Shown: one piece after another, positions 7,645-12,520 of the stretch | Numbering within the stretch: position 1 is the stretch's first letter | How the letters are laid out: each line of letters starts with the position of its first letter | Assembly (NCBI RefSeq): GCF_039521845.1 | Contig: NZ_BAAACW010000163.1 | Location: forward strand, 1-12,520 | Reading direction: 5' to 3' | Length of the DNA: 12,520 nt | Origin: Alkalibacterium iburiense | Lineage (GTDB): Bacteria > Bacillota > Bacilli > Lactobacillales > Carnobacteriaceae_A | Program-made: the position numbers and the translations under genes | The notes under the pieces: generated by a model | Database searches by the model: none | What the model was told of the DNA's origin: nothing | The model's input: only the letters and a program-made list of their open reading frames with translations

Positions 7645-7845
7645 ATGGAAAATGGTACAGTAAAATGGTTTAACGCAGAAAAAGGATTTGGATTTATCGA
7701 GCGCGAAGGTGCAGACGATGTATTCGTACACTTCTCAGCTATTAACGAAGAAGGATTCAAATCATTAGAAGAAGGTCAAGCAGTTACTTTCGATATCGAA
7801 GAAGGCGCACGCGGACCTCAAGCAGCTAACGTAGAAAAAGCTTAA
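7645..7845 (+). CDS. Cold-shock protein (CspA family)
   Basis: A small single-stranded nucleic-acid-binding protein that acts as an RNA chaperone in the cytoplasm. It has 66 residues, the exact family size, and is one cold-shock domain: TVKWFNAEKGFGFI with RNP1 KGFGFI (13-18) and RNP2 VFVHF (26-30), and surface aromatics Trp8, Phe9, Phe15, Phe17, Phe27, His29 and Phe30 in place. AGGAGG at 7629-7634 is 10 nt before the ATG. An in-frame TTG at 7612 would add residues unlike any Csp and is rejected. A small hairpin (GTGCT 7614-7618 with GGCAC 7623-7627, TCAA loop) abuts the ribosome site. The gene has its own terminator and is therefore probably monocistronic. It interrupts the usual radC-mreB neighbourhood. 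Confidence 0.97.
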   Translation: MENGTVKWFNAEKGFGFIEREGADDVFVHFSAINEEGFKSLEEGQAVTFDIEEGARGPQAANVEKA

Positions 7846-7868
7846 TAACTTAAAATAAGACTATTTTT

Positions 7869-7902
7869 AACCGAGTGAGCTAACTAGCTTACTCGGTTTT
7901 TT
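7869..7902 (+). terminator. Rho-independent terminator of csp
   Basis: ACCGAGTGAGC (7870-7880) pairs with GCTTACTCGGT (7887-7897) over 11 bp with one G-U pair and a 6-nt TAACTA loop, followed by six T residues (7897-7902). It insulates csp from mreB. Confidence 0.94.
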
Positions 7903-8004
7903 AATGATTTTTCTTCCCATGTTTCTTTTTGTAAGGATTAAGTTTCAAATATTAAAATTAAAATAAAGTCTATTGCAACTAGTGCATAATGGCCTAGAAA
8001 AAGG

Positions 8005-8010
8005 TACAAT
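8005..8010 (+). promoter_or_regulatory. Possible -10 element of the mreB promoter
   Basis: TACAAT (5 of 6 consensus bases) lies 62 nt before the mreB start. No clear -35 is at the right spacing (GTGCAT at 7982-7987 is 17 nt away but weak). Because csp ends in a terminator, mreB needs a promoter in 7903-8060; this is the best candidate I see. Confidence 0.35.
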
Positions 8011-8072
8011 TAAAGAATGAAAATGATTAGTTAAATTTGAAATGTTTTTGAAGGTTGAAAGGAGATTTTTTA

Positions 8073-9083
8073 GTGGTATTTTTTGGAAAAAAAGGGATTG
8101 GTATTGACTTAGGAACTGCCAATACGAACGTTTATATTGAGGGAAAAGGCATTGTTTTAGGGGAACCATCTGTAGTCGCTATTGATAAAACGACTGACGA
8201 AGTTGTGGCAGTCGGTGAAGATGCTCAAAAAATGATTGGTCGTACCCCTGGAAGTATTGTAGCCATTCGTCCGATGAAAGATGGGGTTATTGCTGATTTT
8301 GATATTACGGCTTCAATGATGGAATATTTTATTAAAAAAGCTGTTGGAAGAAGTGCTTCTAAACCTCTCGTGGTGGTTTGTGTGCCAGGTGGAGGAACGG
8401 AAGTTGAAAAAAGAGCCATTATAGATGCGACTAAAATGGCTGGAGCAAAAGAAGCGTATTTAATTGAAGAGCCTTTTGCAGCAGCGATTGGAGCAGGTCT
8501 ACCTGTTAATGAACCTACAGGAAGTATGGTTGTGGATATTGGAGGCGGAACGACAGATGTTGCCACCATTTCCTTAGGAGGTATCGTAAGCAGCCGTACC
8601 ATTAAAATGGCTGGAGATCAAATGGATGTTTCAATTATTCACTTTATTCGTAACCGATATAATTTGTTAATTGGTGAAAGAACAGCTGAGGCTGTGAAGA
8701 TGGAATTGGGCAGTGCGTCCCTTGAAGCCGCAAAAGAAATGGATTCGATGGATATTAGAGGCCGTGATTTATTAACGGGTCTTCCAAAAACCATAACTAT
8801 AAAAGCTGAAGATGTTGCTGAAGCTATCAAAGAAGTTGTTGATAGTATAATAGTTGCTGTTAAAGGCACTTTAGAAGACACATCTCCAGAAATTTCAGCA
8901 GACGTTATTGATAGAGGAATTGTTCTCACTGGTGGGGGCGCTCTATTGAATAATTTGAGCGATGTTATCGCCAAAGAGACAGATGTACCGGTATTTGTAG
9001 CAAGTAATCCGTTAGAATGTGTAGCAATCGGAACGGGAGAAGCTTTAAATCACATGGATGTATACAAAAAACAATCGAGATAA
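8073..9083 (+). CDS. mreB: Rod-shape actin homologue MreB, GTG start
   Basis: A bacterial actin that polymerises under the membrane and guides lateral cell-wall synthesis with MreC, MreD, RodA and PBPs. The 336-residue protein has the actin ATPase signatures: phosphate-1 IDLGTANT (11-18), IEEPFAAAIGAGLP (131-144) with the catalytic Glu region, phosphate-2 DIGGGTTD (155-162) and adenosine motif GIVLTGGGALL (282-292). Length is normal. The GTG at 8073 sits 8 nt behind AAGGAG (8059-8064) and gives a standard N-terminus; the upstream in-frame TTG at 8055 overlaps that site. The loop VPGGGTEVEKRA (104-115) differs from the VPxGxT form I know from E. coli, a minor oddity. Paralogues (Mbl, MreBH) cannot be fully excluded, but the mreCD neighbours support mreB. 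Confidence 0.96.
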   Translation: MVFFGKKGIGIDLGTANTNVYIEGKGIVLGEPSVVAIDKTTDEVVAVGEDAQKMIGRTPGSIVAIRPMKDGVIADFDITASMMEYFIKKAVGRSASKPLVVVCVPGGGTEVEKRAIIDATKMAGAKEAYLIEEPFAAAIGAGLPVNEPTGSMVVDIGGGTTDVATISLGGIVSSRTIKMAGDQMDVSIIHFIRNRYNLLIGERTAEAVKMELGSASLEAAKEMDSMDIRGRDLLTGLPKTITIKAEDVAEAIKEVVDSIIVAVKGTLEDTSPEISADVIDRGIVLTGGGALLNNLSDVIAKETDVPVFVASNPLECVAIGTGEALNHMDVYKKQSR

Positions 9084-9091
9084 GCATAAAC

Positions 9092-9120
9092 AAGCGAGGA
9101 GGCACACTTCTCGCTTATTT
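9092..9120 (+). terminator. Weak terminator or attenuator between mreB and mreC
   Basis: AAGCGAGGA (9092-9100) pairs with TTCTCGCTT (9108-9116), 9 bp with one G-U pair and a 7-nt loop. The tail ATTTATT is a poor T-tract. Partial termination would lower mreC relative to mreB; it may instead be an mRNA-stabilising hairpin. Confidence 0.5.
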
Positions 9121-9221
9121 ATTGGTTAGGACAAAGTATGCCTCTTGTCTACTGACGAATACACCTGTCCTTCTGTACACATTTGTTCACTAAACTGCCT
9201 CTACGATATCGAGAAAATGTA

Positions 9222-9230
9222 TGGTAAAAT
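9222..9230 (+). promoter_or_regulatory. Possible extended -10 promoter for mreC
   Basis: TGG followed by TAAAAT (9225-9230) forms an extended -10 sequence 31 nt before the mreC start. The -35 position has nothing convincing. Together with the 178-nt gap and the weak upstream terminator it suggests mreC can be transcribed on its own. Confidence 0.35.
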
Positions 9231-9261
9231 AAGCAGAGTTAAAATATATGAGGTGTAACAA

Positions 9262-10113
9262 TTGAACCAGTTTTTTACAAATAAAAAAATGATTATACTA
9301 CTTATCAGTGTGATACTCTTTGTTTCTCTTCTTTCTCTGTCATTGAGAAGTGGAGGGAATAATCCCTTCTTACAGCAAGTGACAAATGATATCACTGCTG
9401 TGTTAGGTCGAACATTTTCCAGACCAGCTAATGCGGTAACGGAACTATTTGATTCCATCACAAACTTGCAGAATACGTATGAAGAAAATCAGCGATTAAA
9501 AACTGAAATTGATCAAATTTATGAAAGACAAGCTGAACTGAATGTATTAAGAGATGAAAATGAACGTTTAGAGGAAGAATTGAATTTGCAGAGTTCACTA
9601 TTGGACTACCGTACTATATCTGGAACAGTTATTTCTAGAAATCCTGACACCTGGGTCGATCAAATTATTGTGGATAGAGGGAGTCAAGATGGAGTGGAAA
9701 TAGGCATGCCGGTTATGTCTGGGAATGGACTTGTCGGACGTATTTCTGAGGTTAATCCCACCAGTTCAAAAGTAGTGCTTTTAACGAATGTTGATCAAAG
9801 TTCTAATCAAGTCTCTTCTGAAATCGTGATGGATGAAGTGGTTTACGGACTCATTAGTGGATATGACAGTGAGACGAATCGTCTGATTATGTCGCAAATT
9901 ACGTCTACAACAGATATCAATGAAGAAGAGCTGATCACGACATCAGGATTAGGTGGCGCTATACCAAGAGGGTTAGTCATTGGTGAAGTAGACGAAGTCA
10001 GAATGGACTCATTTGGCTTAGCCCAAGAAGTGTATGTCACTCCAGCCACTGATTTTAACAATATACGATACGTTACTATCATTCATCGTTTAGCTGACAG
10101 TGGGGATGAGTAA
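9262..10113 (+). CDS. mreC: Rod-shape-determining protein MreC, TTG start
   Basis: A bitopic membrane protein whose external domain connects MreB filaments to the wall-synthesis enzymes. The 283 residues consist of a short cytoplasmic N-terminus, one membrane segment (about 10-28, IILLISVILFVSLLSLSL), a coiled coil (about 65-112, rich in Glu/Leu heptads) and the two-lobed beta-rich MreC domain (about 120-275) with the family stretch DRGSQDGVEIGMPV and GLVGRI. Length is typical. The start is TTG: GAGGTG at 9250-9255 lies 6 nt before it, and the only nearby ATG in frame (residue 10) would cut into the membrane segment's flank and has no ribosome site. The stop shares one base with the mreD start. 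Confidence 0.95.
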   Translation: MNQFFTNKKMIILLISVILFVSLLSLSLRSGGNNPFLQQVTNDITAVLGRTFSRPANAVTELFDSITNLQNTYEENQRLKTEIDQIYERQAELNVLRDENERLEEELNLQSSLLDYRTISGTVISRNPDTWVDQIIVDRGSQDGVEIGMPVMSGNGLVGRISEVNPTSSKVVLLTNVDQSSNQVSSEIVMDEVVYGLISGYDSETNRLIMSQITSTTDINEEELITTSGLGGAIPRGLVIGEVDEVRMDSFGLAQEVYVTPATDFNNIRYVTIIHRLADSGDE

Positions 10114-10664
10114 TGCAGAACTTCAAAAGAATACTCATCCCTATTGTGCTGCTTTTCATAACTTTACTTCTTGATGGTATAGTCACGTCCTTATTCACGG
10201 CAGAATTACAAACGTCTATCGGTATTATGGTTCCAAGATTGTTTGTACTGACCGTTATCATCCTAGCGTTTCATTTAGAGCCAAGACATATTTACATTTT
10301 AACCATCGTTTTCGGTTTTATTTATGACAGTTATTATTCGGGTATTCTTGGAATTTATATGACTGTTCTCATGCTTATAACTTATTTCGTTATAACATTA
10401 CGTCCTTATTTGGAAACGCATCTGTGGGTTCTTATCCTCATTAGCATCATTTTACTAACTATAAATGAATTCTTCATTTTTGCTGTTTACCGCGTTCTTG
10501 ATTTGACTTCTTTAACAGCACAAGCTTTTATGGCTGAAAGATTAGGAGCTACATTAGCACTGAATACTATATTTATAGTAGTTTTGGGTTATCCTCTGAA
10601 ACAGGTAGCGGAAATCATAAAAATGGAGAAAGATGAGCGACCCAATAAAAATAGAATTATGTAA
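10113..10664 (+). CDS. mreD: Rod-shape-determining protein MreD
   Basis: A polytopic membrane protein of the elongasome. The 183 residues are strongly hydrophobic with five to six predicted membrane segments (about 6-28, 36-54, 60-76, 80-97, 104-127 and 145-163). The loop GFIYDSYYSGILGIY (about 68-82) matches the conserved MreD G-x-x-x-D...G region, and the C-terminus is basic and cytoplasmic. The ATG overlaps the mreC stop by one base (TAATG), which implies translational coupling. Sequence conservation in this family is low, so the call rests on topology, this motif and position between mreC and minC. Confidence 0.93.
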   Translation: MQNFKRILIPIVLLFITLLLDGIVTSLFTAELQTSIGIMVPRLFVLTVIILAFHLEPRHIYILTIVFGFIYDSYYSGILGIYMTVLMLITYFVITLRPYLETHLWVLILISIILLTINEFFIFAVYRVLDLTSLTAQAFMAERLGATLALNTIFIVVLGYPLKQVAEIIKMEKDERPNKNRIM

Positions 10665-10693
10665 CTAACGACTATTATGTAGAGGTGAAACTA

Positions 10694-11371
10694 ATGAATA
10701 ATTCAGTGTCTCTGAAAGGGACTAAAGAAGGATACCAATTAATTATTCAATCGTCAGCTTCTTTTGAATCGATTCTAGAAGAATTAAAAGAACTCACCAT
10801 GCAATTAAAAAAAGACTCAGCTGCCGGTCATGAAATTACATTCTTTGTTAAAACGGGTAAGCGAGAATTGACGAATGAAGAAAAAGCGCAACTAACTGAA
10901 ATCATTGAAGATGACCATTTCAAAGTTCATTCCTTTGAAGCAGAAGTTATTTCAGTAGAAAAGGCTTTAAAATGGCATATAGAATCGGCCCCGACCCTAG
11001 AGGCTAAGACGGTGAGAAGTGGTCAAATTGTCGAAGCTGAAGGGGATTTGCTTTTAATTGGGGGCGTACACCCAGGAGGCACGGTGAGAGCAACTGGGAG
11101 TATATTTATCATTGGTGAACTGAGAGGTATTGCTCATGCGGGATATGGTGGAAAAGAAAGTGCCATAGTTGTAGGCAATTTCCGTTATAATGCTCAAGTG
11201 AGAATTGGCGACAATGTTCATGTAATTGAACAAGATGAAGATTCTGAAGAGTTAAAGAATGATGTTGAATTTGTTTATGTAAATGACTTACATATTATTG
11301 AAGTATCTCCCCTTCAAAAATTAAAAACAGTTCGACCAGAAATAGGGAAATATGCAGGAGGGTTAATGTAA
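10694..11371 (+). CDS. minC: Septum-site inhibitor MinC
   Basis: Inhibitor of FtsZ polymerisation that acts with MinD to stop polar division. The 225-residue protein has an N-terminal FtsZ-inhibiting domain (about 1-95), a short linker, and a C-terminal beta-helix (about 103-205) that dimerises and binds MinD, recognised from RSGQIVEAEGDLLLIGGV, the turns GGTVRATGSIFIIGELRG, and AHAG. The ATG at 10694 is 6 nt from AGAGGTG (10681-10687); an in-frame GTG at 10685 falls inside that ribosome site and is rejected. A short acidic stretch (EQDEDSEELKND, 179-190) follows the beta-helix core and looks like a lineage-specific loop. It starts 29 nt after mreD and its stop overlaps minD by one base. Confidence 0.94.
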   Translation: MNNSVSLKGTKEGYQLIIQSSASFESILEELKELTMQLKKDSAAGHEITFFVKTGKRELTNEEKAQLTEIIEDDHFKVHSFEAEVISVEKALKWHIESAPTLEAKTVRSGQIVEAEGDLLLIGGVHPGGTVRATGSIFIIGELRGIAHAGYGGKESAIVVGNFRYNAQVRIGDNVHVIEQDEDSEELKNDVEFVYVNDLHIIEVSPLQKLKTVRPEIGKYAGGLM

Positions 11372-12162
11372 TGGGGAAAGCAATCGTTATAACATCTGGA
11401 AAAGGAGGAGTAGGTAAAACTACTTCTACAGCAAACATTGGAACAGCACTTGCCCTTCAAGGACATAAAGTGTGTTTAGTAGATATGGACATAGGCTTAA
11501 GAAACCTGGATGTTATATTAGGATTAGAAAACAGAATTATTTATGATATTATTGATGTCGTTGAAGGAAGAGCTAAATTACATCAAGCCATTATTAAAGA
11601 TAAACGATTTAATGATCAATTGTTCCTGCTTCCAGCGGCCCAGCATGCAGATAAAAATGCAATCAATGAGGAACAGGTGGTAGAGCTTATTTCATCTTTA
11701 AAAAATAATTATGAATATGTCTTAATTGACTGTCCAGCCGGAATAGAGCAAGGCTTTAAAAACTCGATTGCAGCGGCAGATGATGCCATACTTATTACCA
11801 CACCTGAAATTTCTGCTATAAGAGATGCAGATAGAATTATTGGTTTAATTGAACAAACACCTATCCAAGCACCTAAACTAGTGATTAATCGCATACGTAA
11901 AAGTATGATGCAAGATGGTGATGTGATGGATATTGATGAAATTACACGTCACTTGTCTGTAGAATTGCTTGGTATTGTTTTTGAGGACGATGAAGTTGTT
12001 CGTTCGTCCAATAAAGGCAATCCGGTTGTATTAGATCCAGATCACGTTTCATCTCAAGGGTATAGAAATATTGCTCGAAGAATATTAGGAAATACCGTTC
12101 CTTTAATGACACTTAAAGAAGAAAAAGTTAGTTTTTGGCAAAAACTATTTGGCAAAAAATAA
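11371..12162 (+). CDS. minD: Septum-site-determining ATPase MinD
   Basis: A membrane-binding ParA-type ATPase that recruits MinC. The 263 residues include the deviant Walker A motif KGGVGKTT (11-18, signature Lys11 and Lys16), the switch DMDIGLRNLD (38-47), Walker B-like LIDCPAGIE with Asp120, and a C-terminal amphipathic helix EEKVSFWQKLFGKK (250-263) that serves as the membrane-targeting sequence. AGGAGGG at 11356-11362 precedes the ATG, which overlaps the minC stop as TAATG. No minE or divIVA is seen beside it. The last codons also contain the -35 region of the following T-box promoter, so their base sequence is under two constraints. Confidence 0.97.
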   Translation: MGKAIVITSGKGGVGKTTSTANIGTALALQGHKVCLVDMDIGLRNLDVILGLENRIIYDIIDVVEGRAKLHQAIIKDKRFNDQLFLLPAAQHADKNAINEEQVVELISSLKNNYEYVLIDCPAGIEQGFKNSIAAADDAILITTPEISAIRDADRIIGLIEQTPIQAPKLVINRIRKSMMQDGDVMDIDEITRHLSVELLGIVFEDDEVVRSSNKGNPVVLDPDHVSSQGYRNIARRILGNTVPLMTLKEEKVSFWQKLFGKK

Positions 12163-12177
12163 AAGTTGTGCTATTAT
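12149..12177 (+). promoter_or_regulatory. Strong promoter of the downstream T-box, overlapping the minD end
   Basis: TTGGCA (12149-12154) and TATTAT (12172-12177) have a 17-nt spacer, five of six consensus bases each, and TG at 12169-12170 makes an extended -10. The -35 lies within the codons for the last residues of MinD. Transcription would begin near 12184. No terminator separates minD from this leader, so the min transcript may also run into it. Confidence 0.7.
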
Positions 12178-12183
12178 ATAAAA

Positions 12184-12455
12184 AATCACTTAAGGCTATG
12201 ATGAGAAAAAGTAGAAGACTATCTATTTCAGAGAGGTTACGGTTGGTGAGAGTAACTATTAGATACCTTTGAACACACATCTCTAAGCTAGAGGCTGAAA
12301 CTCGAGTAAGCTAATCGGTTGTACCCGTTATCGTGCCAGCGTTTAGAAGTTTTGAACGTGTTGAGGTAATGCTTATTTGGGTTACGAATAAAGGTGGGAC
12401 CACGACGTCGATCGTCCTTTAATTTTCTTTTAAGGAAATTAAAGGGCGTTTTTTT
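12184..12455 (+). promoter_or_regulatory. T-box riboswitch, probably tRNA-His type; target gene not in the window
   Basis: The leader contains AGTA (12210-12213), CAGAGA (12229-12234), an upper Stem I helix TATCTA/TAGATA, and the T-box core AAGGTGGGACCACG (12391-12404). On the 3' side of the specifier loop the sequence is GAACACACATC. Measured from the lower helix (GAGA/TCTC) and requiring a purine after the codon, as in the valS leader, the specifier is CAC (His) at 12276-12278. The acceptor-pairing bases TGGG (12395-12398) demand a CCCA end, meaning discriminator C, which is characteristic of bacterial tRNA-His. Reading ACA (Thr) one base earlier is possible but does not fit the discriminator. 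The expected target is hisS, possibly hisS-aspS. Confidence 0.88.
12413..12455 (+). terminator. Regulated terminator of the histidine T-box
   Basis: CGTCCTTTAATTT (12413-12425) pairs with AAATTAAAGGGCG (12436-12448) over 13 bp with one G-U pair, followed by seven T residues (12449-12455). It sits where the T-box terminator is expected. Confidence 0.93.
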
Positions 12456-12465
12456 ATGGTCTTTG

Positions 12466-12520
12466 AAAACCCTCGGCTATGCCGGGGGTTCCGGAAAGCT
12501 TCCAGCGTGGGGTCAAAAAA
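12466..12520. mobile_element. GC-rich palindromic segment, possible end of an IS200/IS605-like element (partial)
   Basis: AACCCTCGGC (12468-12477) pairs with GCCGGGGGTT (12481-12490) around a TAT loop with one T-G pair; a second short palindrome GGAA-AGC-TTCC follows (12493-12503). The stretch to 12514 is markedly GC-rich against an AT-rich window and has no coding reason. Subterminal hairpins with few-base loops, GC-rich and close to a terminator, are typical of single-strand transposons of the IS200/IS605 family, and the sequence resembles such ends from memory. No transposase is visible because the window stops. A REP-type or other dispersed repeat is an alternative. Confidence 0.45.

Noticed and set aside
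8225..8974. Two long minus-strand open frames opposite mreB
   Set aside because: They are antiparallel shadows of a well-conserved coding sequence, with low-complexity Ser/Pro/Ile composition, no family features and no ribosome sites.
10685..10693. GTG start for minC
   Set aside because: The GTG is part of the Shine-Dalgarno AGAGGTG used by the ATG at 10694.
12456..12520. ATG at 12456 opening a frame through the GC-rich segment to the window end
   Set aside because: The codon follows the terminator T-run directly and has no Shine-Dalgarno sequence; the frame reads through hairpins and encodes nothing recognisable.
1..12520. CRISPR arrays, tRNA or rRNA genes, phage or toxin-antitoxin genes
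   Set aside because: No regularly spaced repeats, no tRNA cloverleaf or rRNA sequence, and no such protein families were found on either strand. The GAACACACATC and similar motifs belong to T-box leaders, not tRNAs.

Overview
All recognised genes in this window lie on the plus strand. The sequence is AT-rich with strong AGGAGG-type ribosome sites, frequent TTG/GTG starts, T-box leaders in front of aminoacyl-tRNA synthetase genes, and a mreBCD-minCD block. This is the picture of a low-GC Firmicute, most likely of the order Lactobacillales (a Carnobacteriaceae- or Enterococcus-like genome). The genus cannot be fixed from the sequence alone.

Layout. (1) Positions 83-2521: a promoter followed by a cysteine desulfurase and thiI, a sulfur-transfer pair for tRNA 4-thiouridine and possibly thiamine. 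(2) 2522-3094: a thiol peroxidase (tpx) that keeps the peroxidatic Cys but has no second Cys. (3) 3098-6022: a valine T-box riboswitch (specifier GTA, acceptor-pairing TGGT) ending in a terminator, then valS. (4) 6025-6729: a HAD-family phosphatase translated right behind valS, then a strong terminator. (5) 6748-7431: radC. (6) 7432-7902: a monocistronic cold-shock protein gene with a structured leader and its own terminator, sitting between radC and mreB. (7) 8073-12162: mreB, mreC, mreD, minC and minD, the cell-shape and division-site module, with 1-nt TAATG overlaps at mreC/mreD and minC/minD. (8) 12149-12455: a good promoter embedded in the last codons of minD, driving a second T-box whose specifier (CAC) and acceptor-pairing bases (TGGG) both point to tRNA-His; the controlled gene, presumably hisS, is not in the window. 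(9) 12466-12520: a GC-rich palindromic segment, unlike the rest of the window, that looks like the end of an IS200/IS605-type or related repeat, placed only about 10 nt after the T-box terminator.

Most of this is housekeeping. The order valS ... radC-mreBCD-minCD is an old Firmicute arrangement; folC and maf, which sit in this stretch in Bacillus subtilis, are not present here, and a HAD phosphatase and a csp gene occupy the gaps. I found no defence system, CRISPR array, phage region or clearly new multi-gene system. The observations most worth checking are the T-box/repeat junction at the right edge, the single-Cys Tpx, and the regulatory punctuation around csp and between mreB and mreC.
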